A stretch of 64,000 nucleotides of DNA from Typha latifolia. Its lineage: Eukaryota; Streptophyta; Magnoliopsida; Poales; Typhaceae. Every line of letters begins with the position of its first letter. Position 1 is the stretch's first letter. The notes under the pieces were generated by a model. That model ran no database searches, was not told where the DNA came from, and saw only the letters and a program-made list of their open reading frames with translations. Of the stretch, positions 40,643 through 51,957 are shown piece after piece. A program made the translations under genes and the position numbers. Location: positions 9,362,001-9,426,000 of the forward strand of contig CM034106.1 in assembly GCA_019914945.1 (NCBI GenBank), in the 5' to 3' direction.

Positions 40643-42434
40643 TGGTAACAGTGCTTTCTCCTTTTATCATCTCATTTACTGATTTTTTACATTCCTATAG
40701 GAGTTTTTGCCAATTATTTTGTGCTTGCTCTATGGATATTTGCGATCCTTGTTCCATGAAGTATTAAACTCTGAGAAATTAGTTTTTTTAATAGTTTCAA
40801 TAATCTTCTATTAAATGTGCGAACCTGGATTAGGTTCTTCTCTCAACCTTCACCCTCTTTCCCACTCATTAAAAACTTGCTTGATTGAACTTTTCTTTAA
40901 GAGTTCTACTTATCTGTTGAGATGTGCATCTGACATATCTTTCTAACTAGACATATGAGATTACTTTCTGCACTTTGCTGGTCAAAGAGTTTTGGAAATT
41001 GAGGAACTACTGAAGTAGGTGCGAAAATAAAGTAAGACTACTGAATGATGAATAATCATTCTCACTTTATGCCCTGCAGATCAGGGAAGAGCTAAGATTG
41101 ATACTGATGCAAGATAAGATAGTTTGAAAGGAAAATTTTGAAACTTGCAAGAACTTTGCATCATTAACTTCTTAAACAATTCAATACCAGCAATCAGATT
41201 GATATCACAATATAGATTAATTTAGGGATAACTTTTGCTGTCCTTTATTGTACTTCAGAGGAGTTTGCTACTTAAAATTGCTCTATATTAATTTAGTTCT
41301 TGAGTCCTTACTATAGGCATATAATTTCAGTTCTCTTTATGGCCCTTCAGCTGACAAGAACTGTTCTTTATCTGGCGTACATACAGAAGAATACTATAAA
41401 GGGCAAAATCAAAGTATATGCATACTGTGTTCATGAAGTTAAATTCCGTTGCAAAACCTTCTTATCCTTTACATTACGATATATTTATATCTTGTGCTTC
41501 ATCTAACTATAAGTACATTTTATCTTTCTGTAGATTTGATGTATCGCCATGAAGTGCCCTTACATTTTTCTGTGTGGATGTGATGTATGGCCATGAAGTG
41601 CCCTCTTGGAGAAGTCTTTGAGGAATTTCCCTGAGAATTCAATCAGTTGGGCCTTCTTTTCCACCGCAGCAATAAAATAACAGTAAATCATGGTTCAGTT
41701 TTAACATAGAAAATCTTGTCTTCTTGGAAGGCAATTAGTTGATTTATTGTGTGATGCACTAAATTATCCTGGGGAGTTTTAAAAAAATTGTTGAATGCGA
41801 GTTTCTGAACTCGGTTGAGAGGACTGTGCATCATATCTTTCTTTATTATTACTATTATTGTTGCTGTTAATACTAATTTCAGAAAGTGCTACTCTGTTCT
41901 GAACATTGAATTCTTGTACATCCAAATGTTCATATATATTTTTTACAATTTTCTTTATAGTTGATGTATATTTTGTTACAAATGCATACAATTTACATTT
42001 GCAGTTCACACTAAAATCAAATAAATGCACTTCTATTTGTGTCAAAAAAATGCACTCACAGCTTATTCTGATACAAGTTGAACTCTTTTGCAAAATCCAG
42101 ATGTTTGGTTCGCCATGAGACAGGAGCTACAAGTTGATACTGTAGCTCATTGTACTTTTATATGGAGCTTCTCTGATAGAGCCTAGATTTGGATCATAAT
42201 TGCTGCTGAAGCAACTGAGAGGAGGCACTGTAATTGTGAAAAAGGCAGGATAGCAGTAGAAACTGAATACATTATCAGGATTATACAGAAGACACAGACA
42301 TGCCAATCCGCAACGTTCGTTTGGAATTAACATCTGCTAAAGGGAACCATGATAAGTTTTGAACAATTTCGTAGCAAGTGTACATCGAAGCAATGGTATA
42401 ACCTTCGGTTGTAGGTCCTCACATTCTGAATTCA
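40643..42434. other. Intergenic between convergent genes
   Basis: 3' regions of the RER gene (+) and the complex I subunit (-). AT-rich. No gene seen; the frames at 41300-42333 have no support. Confidence 0.5.
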
Positions 42435-43258
42435 TCATTCAACGTCGAAACCCTTCTCTTGGAGCTCTTGTATAACCTCACTCCTCATGCGAAACCAGAG
42501 CTTCTGCGCTTCTTGCTCAAACTTTTTAGACTGCAACTGCTTCTGTATGTTATCTGAATCCTTGTCGGAATCGATAAATCCTTTGGGCCCGATGGTGGTG
42601 CCAAGAGTGCCTCCACTTTTTACGAACTCCTCGACTGCCTCTTTGTCACCTGGATATGGGAACATCCTGCGCTCGTACAGGTGAGCCATTTCTTTTTCTT
42701 CCTGGATTCAAACAATAATGAGTAGGAGATTAAGTTCATAATAATCGCCTTCCCTTTTAATGTAGCTATTGTAGGGCATATGATGGAAAAGATCAAACTG
42801 GTGGTGAGAAAACAAAGTTTTGTTTACATCTTCCAGTTTTCAAGGTCAATTGGGAAGAAATATTGCTATAGTAGCGTAACTCTTGCAGAGATAATAATAA
42901 TCATAGGAAAGCACAAAGAAAAATGACAAATTTGTCATAACTCTGAAAGGAAATAAAAGAGGCCCATTTCACCTTTGGCCGAGGTTTAAGCGTCCACCAT
43001 CCCAGCGGCGAAGTTTCATTCCACAACCAAGCAAGCCCGCCTAGGGCATACGTGCAGAGCATAGCTTTTCCCATTTGCTTCCAGAAGTAAGCATCATCCT
43101 TGTCAAATCCAAATCTCCTGAACCAAAAAAGCACGATCAAAGCTGGTAAACATCAATCGAAGAAGATTGAATGAGAGAGGAGAACGCTGGAGAAGCCAAT
43201 TGCGATCCAAGAGCTCTCACCTTAGAAGCTTTCGCGCTTTTGGGAAGTTGGCCAACAT
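42435..43258 (-). CDS. Plant-specific mitochondrial complex I accessory subunit (At1g67350-like)
   Basis: Three exons on the minus strand (43258-43221, 43117-42973, 42701-42435) give 149 residues. The N-terminus is MLANFPKARKLLRRFGFDKD, then a membrane segment GKAMLCTYALGGLAWLW, then NETSPLGWWTLKPRPK. After this come EEKEMAHLYERRMFPYPGD, IGPKGFIDSDKDSDN and a charged helix ending LQEKGFDVE. This matches, from memory, a small conserved plant protein found in isolated complex I. A single membrane span is expected in the inner membrane arm. It shares a short divergent promoter with the uL18-like gene. The family identity is firm; the subunit name is not. Confidence 0.82.
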
Positions 43259-43453
43259 CACGAGGAGTGGAGAACGGAGGAGGAGAGAGGCTTGGTCTGG
43301 TCTTAGAGGAAACCCTAAAGGAATAAAGGCATGCCGTCCTCCGTTGGATGGATATCTAACGGTGAGAATGATACATATACGGGTCTATTTTGAGCCTAAT
43401 TGATCGAACCTAAGCCCGTTCCTCTCTCGACTGCTCGCGAAGGGTACACAAAC
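43259..43453. promoter_or_regulatory. Divergent (bidirectional) promoter region
   Basis: Only 195 bp separate the start codons of the complex I subunit (-) and the uL18-like gene (+). AAACCCTAA occurs at about 43310. No TATA box is evident on either strand, fitting broadly expressed genes. Confidence 0.7.
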
Positions 43454-45056
43454 ATGGCGCGATTTCTCCGACCGACGAGGCAAGTCCTCGCCTTGTCTTC
43501 ACGAAATCCAGCATCGCTGCTCTCCAAGTTCCGTGCTTTATGCTCAATCCATGGGCAAGACGATTCAAATGCACCGACTTTGATCCAGTTGCCTCAAATT
43601 ATCCCCTCTAATGGGGAGCCATTGGGGAAAGACTTCAGCATCGAGCTCGTCGACTCGGATCTCTGGGGCGTGTCTTTTGGATTGGCGGAAGCGTTGGATT
43701 CGTCCAAACGAACAGTTGGTGGGCTACCCGATGTCTCTCCGGCAGCGGAAGAGTGCCGAGATTTTGATGATGAGATTGAGGATCTGAGGTTGCGTAAGAA
43801 GTTGTTCTACAAATTGGATAAGGGATCAAAAGAATTTGAAGAGTACAGCTTCAGCTTTCACCGGAGAACGAAATCGTCAAGTAAGAGAAATAGTCGCACG
43901 GAATCTGTTCGACAGGGAGACTGTGAGAAGCTGGATAAGAAGAAGCTAAACTCGAAGGCACTATGCGATGACAGTACTAAGATTGTGAAGCAAAAGGCTA
44001 GCATTTTATACCAAGAGAAAGTAAGATCTTTAAGTGAGAGTGGTGGTGTTGAGGGTAAGAGGGTGAGGACGCCGACATTTAATCAATTGACCGACCCTTA
44101 TCATCTGCCATTCTGTCTGGATATTTTCATAACAAAAGGGTCTGTTCGGGCTTGCATTATTCATCGTATCACCAGTAAGGTCGTTACGGTTGCACATTCC
44201 ATATCGAAAGACATGAAGTTCGACTTGAATTCTAGGAGAGATACAAAGGCTTGTGCAGCTGTTGGAGCAGTTCTGGCAAAGCGTGCAATTGAGGATGACA
44301 TTTACAATGTGATGTACACGCCGAGGAAGGGGGATAAGATTGAAGGGAAGATTGAAATTGTTCTGCAGTCTATCACTGAGCATGGGGTTGATGTGAAAGT
44401 GAAGCTCAAACAAACGAGGCCCATGAAGGTATGCAGTTTCAACTCCATATTTTATTGCTATCATATTGTCAATTTTCATATAATACTCCTTTCTATATGG
44501 TCTGCTGCTTGCACTTGGTCCTCTTGTAAGTCCTTCTGATGGATTCAGGAAAGATTTTACTTTGGTGGTGAAAGAAACCACTTCCACCTTAGGTATTTAA
44601 GGGTCATGTAGATGATAGGACTGCACTGATATGTTCCTATATCAAACAAGAATCTTATAGCAGTTCTTACAGTATAATGTTGAATATAATCATCGACTCT
44701 ACACAGGATAAGGAGAAATGTGAAGAAATTGTTTTGCAAGGAAAAGCTTGAACTGTAGTACAAAGCCTCTTCCCATCTTCACATGATGGCAAACTGTTGG
44801 AGAGCTAATATATCTCAATAGAATGCTATCCAACGTGATGATTTATCAGCTTGTATAATTTACCATGTTACATTCTAAGCTTGCTGGATGCCATTTTGCT
44901 ATCGCAAAGGATCCATAAATGATTTAGTTCCTGTTCTTCTATTCTTCATGTTCAGGTTTTACTTATGACTCTTTAAGTTTCTAACCACATTAAGCTAACC
45001 ATGTCCATCTTTGTTTCTTTCAGAAAGCACCGTTTGTACAGGTTGATCAAGCTTGA
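43454..45056 (+). CDS. Organellar uL18 (L18p/L5e-type) family protein
   Basis: Exon 1 (43454-44428) carries nearly all of the protein. A short exon 2 (45024-45056) adds KAPFVQVDQA after an AAG|GTATGC donor and a TTTCAG acceptor. Total about 335 residues. The first ~60 residues are basic and Ser/Arg-rich, fitting a mitochondrial presequence. The middle (about 60-215) is charged and probably disordered. The C-terminal uL18 fold (about 218-325) includes FCLDIFITKGSVRACIIHR, KVVTVAHSISKDMKFDLNS and ACAAVGAVLAKRAIEDDIYN. uL18 binds 5S rRNA in ribosomes; plant relatives with this long extension are organelle-targeted, with roles in mitochondrial splicing or ribosomes in related proteins. Exon 2 is short, so the extreme C-terminus is less certain. 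Confidence 0.82.
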
Positions 45057-46048
45057 TGATAATTTCAGGTCCTCAGTTGGCATAGTTCTTCCTGTATGAG
45101 TTGTGACTTCTAATACTTGTTTCTTTGACTAGTGGATGAAAGGTATAAAGCACTGAAATAAGGAAAAGAAGAGAAATACAACTCTTCTTGCTGGTCATCC
45201 CAAATGAAGAGTACCCTTTGTTCCTGCAATTCTTTTGAGATACTTGCCAGCTTGACCGCGACTCTCTTGTTTCTTCTCTTTGTGATGCAATGAGAACCTT
45301 GTACATACCCATCATATGTTTAATTACTGTCTTAATTAAGAGCACTGCAATTGACCATGCGAAGCTTACGGATGCCATGAGATTGTTCATGATTATAGAA
45401 ATATTGAATGCAAAGTTCTCTTGTATGTACTTTCAAAAGGGCTAACTCTACAAAACAATGTCGTAAAGGGTGAAGCACTAGATAGTCACTTGTATGCTGC
45501 AATGTTCCTATATTCCATGCAGTTGAGTGCCTTTTTCTTGGAAGTAAAACTTAAGTGCCTTCTATGAGAACTCTTCAGTATTGTAAGCTTTCTCGGTTTA
45601 AAATGTATAAAAATCTAATCTGGAGTGTTTTTTTCAGGGAATGTCTAGTCTCTGAACTTATTGAATTATTGGTAATTGTTAAAGCTTGTTTGCCATTAAC
45701 AATATTTGAACCAATAAATCTTTTGAAGCAGATTTAACTTTCCCTCAAGATTTGGAGATAAACAAATCTTGTATGTAATACTTAATTAAACCTTTCTTTT
45801 CATCATACGATTGATCTAATAAGGACTAACGTGCATTCAGTTCATATATGAGTAAATTTTCCTCAAAAATAGAGATTTGGACATGAAATCTAGGCATTTG
45901 CATAAATTTTTTTAAAATTTTTTCAAAAAGGGAAGATTGAGCTCTTGTTGTAACCGCTCAATTTTAAGAGCTTAATCTTACTAATACTAAAATTTAAGGA
46001 ATTTTTTTTTATGCAAATGCTCTCATGATTTTTTGTGTGATTAATATA
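45057..46048. other. Intergenic
   Basis: 3' UTR of the uL18-like gene and spacer. No gene seen. Confidence 0.5.
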
Positions 46049-46067
46049 TGTGTGTGTGTGTGTGTGT
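46049..46067. repeat. (TG)n microsatellite
   Basis: About nine TG units directly upstream of the PPR gene. Confidence 0.85.
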
Positions 46068-46119
46068 CAGAAGGCAAATATGCATTCCCCTTCCCCTCCC
46101 AGCATCGAATACAACTCAA

Positions 46120-47880
46120 ATGCTCCAAGTCCAACGTCGCCGACTCCTCTCCACGCTTCCCTCTCCACCCGTTCCCGACCTCACCACTCTCTCCTCCCTC
46201 ATTGCCTCCCAACATTGGTCACGCCTCCAAACCCTAACCGGCGCCGCCACCGCCACCGCCGCGTCCGACCTCCTCCGCCGCCTCCTGCTCCCCACCCCAG
46301 CCCTTCCTCCTCTCCTCCTCCTCCGCCTCTCCCGCTGGTCTTCTTCCCACTTCCGCTCTCCGCTCCCCCTCGATCTCCACTCCCACCTCCTCCTCTCCCT
46401 CGCCTCCGGCAAGCTCTACTCCCACCTCCGCTCCGAGCTCCACTCCCTCGCCGCTTCACGCCTCCACTCCCCTTCCTCGCTCCTCCACTTCCTCTCCTCC
46501 CCCTCTTCCCCTTCTTCCCTCGCTCTAATCGCCGACTTCCTCGTCCTCGCCCTCGTCAAGGCTTCCCAGCCCTCGTCCGCCTTCGAGGCCTTCCTCCGGT
46601 CCGGCGACTACGGCTGCCGCCTCTCCGTCCTCTCCATCAACCCCTTGCTCTCCGCTTTAATCAATGAAAACAAGCTCGATCTCGTCGAGATCGTGTACAA
46701 ACACATGCTCCGGAGAAAGATCGGCCCCAACTTGATCACATTTAATACCGTGATCAACGGTTTGTGCAAAGCCGGGAAGCTCCGCCGTGCCGGGGACCTC
46801 GTTGAGGATATCAAAGCTTGGGGGTTCTCGCCTTCGCTGGTCACTTACAATACCCTAATCGATGGGTATTGCAAGAAGGGTCGGGCGGGAAAGATGTATA
46901 AGGCTGATGCGCTGCTAAGAGAAATGGTGGCCGCCGGGATACGGCCTAATGTTGTTACTTATAATACTTTGATTGATGGGTATTGCAAGGATGCCAACTG
47001 CTCGGCAGCGATGAGGTTTCTTGACGAAATGAAGCGGCAAGGAGTTCAGCCCAGTGTGGTAACATATAATTCGTTGATTAGTGGGCTTTGTGGTGTCGGG
47101 AAAGTGGATGAAGCTATTAATCTGATGAAAGAGATGGAGGCATTCGATGCGGTGCCTAATATGGTTACCTTTAATGGGGTTGTTAATGGGTTATGTAAGA
47201 AGGGGACGATGGCGGAGGCGAAGACCTGGTTTGATGAGATGATGAGAAGGAATGTTGAGCCAAATGTGATTTCTTACAATACATTGGTTGACGGATATTG
47301 TCGATGTGGTATGATGGAGGATGCAGTTAGAATGAAGGGCGTGATGATAGGGAAGGGGATTAGTCCTAATGTTTCAACATATAACTGTTTGATATTGGGC
47401 TTTTGTAGAAATGGGGATAAGAAGAGTGCTACTAAACTTTTGGATGAGATGGAGGAGAAGGGTGTAAGAGCTGATCTTGTGACTTACAATGTGCTAATTG
47501 GTGCATTGTGCCAACAAGGAGAGCTGGGGAAGGCAGTTAAGCTCTTAGATGAGATGTTAGATGTTGGCGTTGAACCAAGTCATGCAACTTATAATACTGT
47601 GATTGATGGATTCTGCAAGAAAGGGAACCTCAGGGCTGCATTAAACATGAGAACTAGGATGGAGAAGGCCAGAAAACGTCCGAATGTAGTAACATTTAAT
47701 GTGTTCATTAGGTATTTCTGTGGCAAAGGTAAGATGGCAGAGGCTAATGAGCTTTTGAATGAGATGTTGGAGAAAGGGGTGGTTCCAAACAGGATCACGT
47801 ATGGCATAATCAAGGATGAAATGATCCAAAGAGGATACGTTCCTGATGTCAAAGGATATCTTTCCAATGATGCTGCTTAA
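46120..47880 (+). CDS. P-class pentatricopeptide repeat protein, organellar
   Basis: Intronless, 586 residues. The start is the first ATG in this frame; an out-of-frame ATG at 46080 opens an overlapping frame. The first ~170 residues are Leu/Ser/Arg-rich with a basic start, fitting a mitochondrial or plastid targeting sequence. From about residue 190 there are 11 consecutive PPR motifs of about 35 residues (for example VTYNTLIDGYCKDANC, VTFNGVVNGLCKKGTM), then a short tail. One motif has three extra residues (KKGRAGKMYKADALL). There are no E or DYW domains, so it is a plain P-class RNA-binding protein acting in organellar RNA stability, splicing or translation. Position 5 is Asn in every full repeat. 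GC is very high at the 5' end and normal in the repeats. Confidence 0.93.
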   Translation: MLQVQRRRLLSTLPSPPVPDLTTLSSLIASQHWSRLQTLTGAATATAASDLLRRLLLPTPALPPLLLLRLSRWSSSHFRSPLPLDLHSHLLLSLASGKLYSHLRSELHSLAASRLHSPSSLLHFLSSPSSPSSLALIADFLVLALVKASQPSSAFEAFLRSGDYGCRLSVLSINPLLSALINENKLDLVEIVYKHMLRRKIGPNLITFNTVINGLCKAGKLRRAGDLVEDIKAWGFSPSLVTYNTLIDGYCKKGRAGKMYKADALLREMVAAGIRPNVVTYNTLIDGYCKDANCSAAMRFLDEMKRQGVQPSVVTYNSLISGLCGVGKVDEAINLMKEMEAFDAVPNMVTFNGVVNGLCKKGTMAEAKTWFDEMMRRNVEPNVISYNTLVDGYCRCGMMEDAVRMKGVMIGKGISPNVSTYNCLILGFCRNGDKKSATKLLDEMEEKGVRADLVTYNVLIGALCQQGELGKAVKLLDEMLDVGVEPSHATYNTVIDGFCKKGNLRAALNMRTRMEKARKRPNVVTFNVFIRYFCGKGKMAEANELLNEMLEKGVVPNRITYGIIKDEMIQRGYVPDVKGYLSNDAA

Positions 47881-50497
47881 CACTCCATCCTTCAGGGTAA
47901 GTAAAATAATGTTAGATGCTTTGCCTTTTCTTTTTCAAATGATTTGATACAAGAAGCTATTGTTCAAAGAGTTCCTTGTTGGGAGATGCTATAACTAATT
48001 GATGCTCACTCTGATTCAGGAATGCGTACTGTGGATTAAATTGTTACTCTGAGCCAATTGCTGACTTGATTGCATTTGAGTTTAGTTTTCTACTTCCCTT
48101 GCTAGACAAGTGAATAATACTCTGCATGTGCATTCTTTGATTCTGAATGGATCACTGTTGATATGGATTGGGCCACATGGTTGAAGCAGAGAATATTCTA
48201 GATATTAAGATCCTTTTGTGACCATGTTTCAGAACAACTAATCTTATCTTGAAGGGTCAAAAAACTATATAAATCTTATTTCAAGGGTTGTGAAAAAGTG
48301 CTGTAATTGTAACAGGAAATCTGAAAGGTGATAGGTGATCTATTATTAGGTGTGCTCAAATTTAAAACTTTTAAACAGTAAATTTCGGAGACATATGATT
48401 TAATTGTCAACCATTACTTGCAGGACATCACAAGAGCTGATAAATGGTGGATTGTACTGCTACAAGTTGGCAGATGGATTGTGTGACCAATTAGATGACT
48501 TCACCATACTAAACTTCTTGTGCTGAAGGTAAGTATTAAGAGAAACTCCTTACTGATGAGAACTGTAATAAATTGCGATGATAGTGAACTTTAGTAGCAC
48601 GCTATTAAATTAAGGATGAAAGATTACATCTAAAGCCCTTCTCTTTGCTTGGCAAAATAAATATGATGTTATAATGCTGAATGCTGATTGCTGCTTCTTC
48701 CTGGAAGGCTTTTCATTATATGGCATATACACAGCGTATGAATCTCTATATAAGATTATTCAAACATCTAATTTCCTTTTAACCCTTTATGCTCCGACTA
48801 AAATGTACAGTATCCAATATTGAAACAAATAGTGATGAACAAAATTGGTGATTGTTTAAATAGTCAAAAATTTATATGCTGAGAGATACTGATAACCTGA
48901 ATTTGGAAGAACATATTTAGCTAGATTACAGAAGTAGAGAGAGATTGTGAGTAAGCCTACCATTTTTGTCTTCATGCAGAAAATATCAAAAGTGTTTATG
49001 GTGTCCAACATCTGGTGATATTCTCCATTGCAAAACAGGGAAATGTAGTACATTCGATGCTCTATCATACGTTTTACTAACTGCCTCATTAATAGCTTTC
49101 AGATAATTTAAACTTCAAGGTCATGCATAACAGATGGAGTGAGTTGAGATATTTTTGATTGTTTAGAGAGTTATTGTGTACCAAAAAATAGTTTCAGAGG
49201 TCATTATAAAAAAAAGATGGTAGTTCGAGAGGTGAAAAATAAACTGTTCCTTTTATGTCACCCTAATTATAATACAATATCAAGCCATGCTATTATGATA
49301 GTTAAGTACATTGTTTAAAGTTAGGTTGGATTAGAGTTGGTTGAGTAATAATGTCTTACTTCAGTAATTCCAGCTATTGGAAGGTGGCCACGCTAACATG
49401 AACCTAGTTTTCCTGAGTCAAGCTTGTGATGACTATTGTTCTAACTTCTAACCTCCTAGATGCCCACAACTTAAGAAGTTACGATATTGCCAGCCTAGAC
49501 TTTTATTACTTAGAATCATAGTAAACCGCTTTTCTAACAACTAGTTGATCTTGTTTGTTAGCTCACCTTTTATTGTTTATTTTATCTTTATCACACGCTT
49601 ACTTCTCATGTCATTTAGCTGCATCCTTTGCAACAGAAGGATTATTCTCTCTGTAGTTGTAGTTAGACCCATATGTCCAGTATTCAATCTTGCTCACTAG
49701 GAAATAATTCATTACTGTTGGAAATTATCCACATTTAACGAGTTTGCTTTATTTTATGTGGTCAGAATGTCACGCGGATGTTTAATTGTTGATGGTATAT
49801 ACTGTTCAATGCAGGCTCTTCTCTCCTATAGGATGCATGGAGATGCAGGCGAAATCATCCTAAAGCTGACTCCTTTGCTCTTGAGCCACTCAACTGAATT
49901 CTATTACAATTGCGTGCACTCTATTAAACCAGGTTAGATCTCATAAATTGCAACTGGTATCATGAGCGTCTAGGTTATCGGATTTTTTTTCCCTATCTGA
50001 CCCTTCAGCCCCAGCCCCCAGATACGGTTTGTATAAGTGGCACGAAAATAAAAAAATCGAAACATCCAAAATTGCCATTACGTGCACTCTTCACGAGTAG
50101 GATATCGTATTTGGGAAGGATAAAACTTTAATATATGAGAAAACTGTGAGTTAATGTATGGGTTGGTGTTTAATTAGATCATCGTAGAATTTACACGATA
50201 TTTTGAGAAGCTTGGTAGAAATGTTATCTTTTGTCAAATTAATCTAGGATAAAACTTCACTTATTCGACAGGGATTATATAGTTTTACTATTGCAAGGGT
50301 TATGTCGAAAATACGACCCAGTGATGGTGTTTGATTAACCTCTCTTGCACGCCATGGGACATGTCGCAGTTCTGGAATCTTGCAGGTACTGCGAGCCGAC
50401 GTGTCATTTTTTCACTGGAAAGATATGAACCCACGTGTCATAACTCTTTGCTGTTCTCTTTGGAACAGCGAGGAGGCCATAAGATCCATCGAATCCG
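47881..50497. other. Intergenic / PPR 3' region
   Basis: Donor- and acceptor-like sequences after the PPR stop (GGTAAG at 47896) suggest introns in a long 3' UTR. No coding region seen. Confidence 0.45.
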
Positions 50498-50761
50498 CCT
50501 ATAAAGTTATTAAATAAAAGCACTCGGTGTCTCGCTGTTTGTAGGGAAGCAGCAAGCACCAATGAGCGGTCTGGCCCACCACTGCAATATATGTCTCCAC
50601 CGCTACTACACTGGTCTCTAACGATGAATTATTCCCATTACAACTCAGTATGAAGTGGTCTCCTTGCCTCAAAACATTCCTCCTCTAGGAGTAGGGCGAT
50701 GAATCGATGATATGGTTTGAGTGCTTTGGAAGCAGCGAGTAGAACCTCCTCCAAGGTGCAG
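50498..50761 (+). promoter_or_regulatory. Probable promoter and leader exon of the NAB-domain gene
   Basis: CCTATAAAG at 50498-50506, then a leader ending CAG|GTGAGT at 50761. This would make a 5' UTR exon spliced to sequence just before the ATG at 51813. Inferred from signals only. Confidence 0.35.
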
Positions 50762-51812
50762 GTGAGTGTTCCTGAACCCTGCTTAGTTTCTATTTCTTGT
50801 TTTTTTTTCCTAATCTTTCTATGCCACTAGTTGCTTTCATCTTTCAACAAGCGTCTTGAGTCTGAAGCTTCTCGTGTTCTTGCACTTCTTTTCCATTTAT
50901 TATTTATAATCTCTTCTTTGAAAGATTTCTTCTTGTGTTTGTGTGTGTGTTTCTTTTATTCTTGGTCGTTTTACTAAAGATTGTTCGAAGTAAATATTTC
51001 TATTGATGCATGCGACTAGTAGAGCAGTAGATATACACTAAGAAAAAGAGAGAGATATAGAGGTAAACTCTATATAGGGGCCGTTAGATTACTGCCTCAC
51101 TCGGATAAATACTTTCTGGATCATTGTGCAGCAGTATTATTAGCCTATGGCTGGTGGTAAATATTTCTTCTTTCAAGGTACTGATGGTCGTCAAAATAAA
51201 ATAAAAAAAGAATAGTGGTGGTAAAAATATTTCATCTCAACCGTTGTTCTAACGGAACAGAGTTGCAAGGCAGCTCCAGTGCAGTCAGTCATTGCTGCAG
51301 TCGAGATGCTTAAACAGTAATGCGACAGCCGATCCGGCGCTTCCAAGTAGCCTGTTTGCGGGATTTCCTGCACAAGATCTTCTACCCGTGAATGTCGCAT
51401 TATTTTATTCCTACATCTCGATCCGCTAAAAACTTTTTCTATGAATTTGTTTTTCCTTCTGAACTGTTGTGTTTTTTTCTCTATGACGCGTTGCCTCGAG
51501 ATCTGTACCATAAGTTAATCGATTATTTACGTTTTCTATGCTGTTATTACTGTTTACCGCGCTGCCAATTTGGCCGATCTCTCGTCGCACTATTAATGCA
51601 GGCTGTTTTGCAATTTTTGTATCCACTGATGGCAAAGCTGGCAGACAGTCACAGTACGAGCAGCATCGGTATAGTCAGGTTGCTCTCATAACAAACATCT
51701 CCGTAGTCAAATCCTGTAGCTCGTATCTCCTTCCCGTGTTGCCTTCGCTTTGTGTGTTGGACTGTTGGGTTGTCGTTGTTGGGTATTGGGTTGCTCGCAT
51801 CTCTCCCTCCGG

Positions 51813-51902
51813 ATGGCGACGACCGACACTACTACTATACCTGCGAGCTGTCACCACCCATGTCGGTCCTTCACATGCCCTCCTTGGCTTCAAGCAGCCC
51901 TT

Positions 51903-51957
<55 letters not shown>

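Noticed and set aside
46050..46667. Pro/Ser-rich frames on both strands over the start of the PPR gene
   Set aside because: Shadows of the GC-rich PPR 5' end; the PPR frame alone has motifs and continues to the end.
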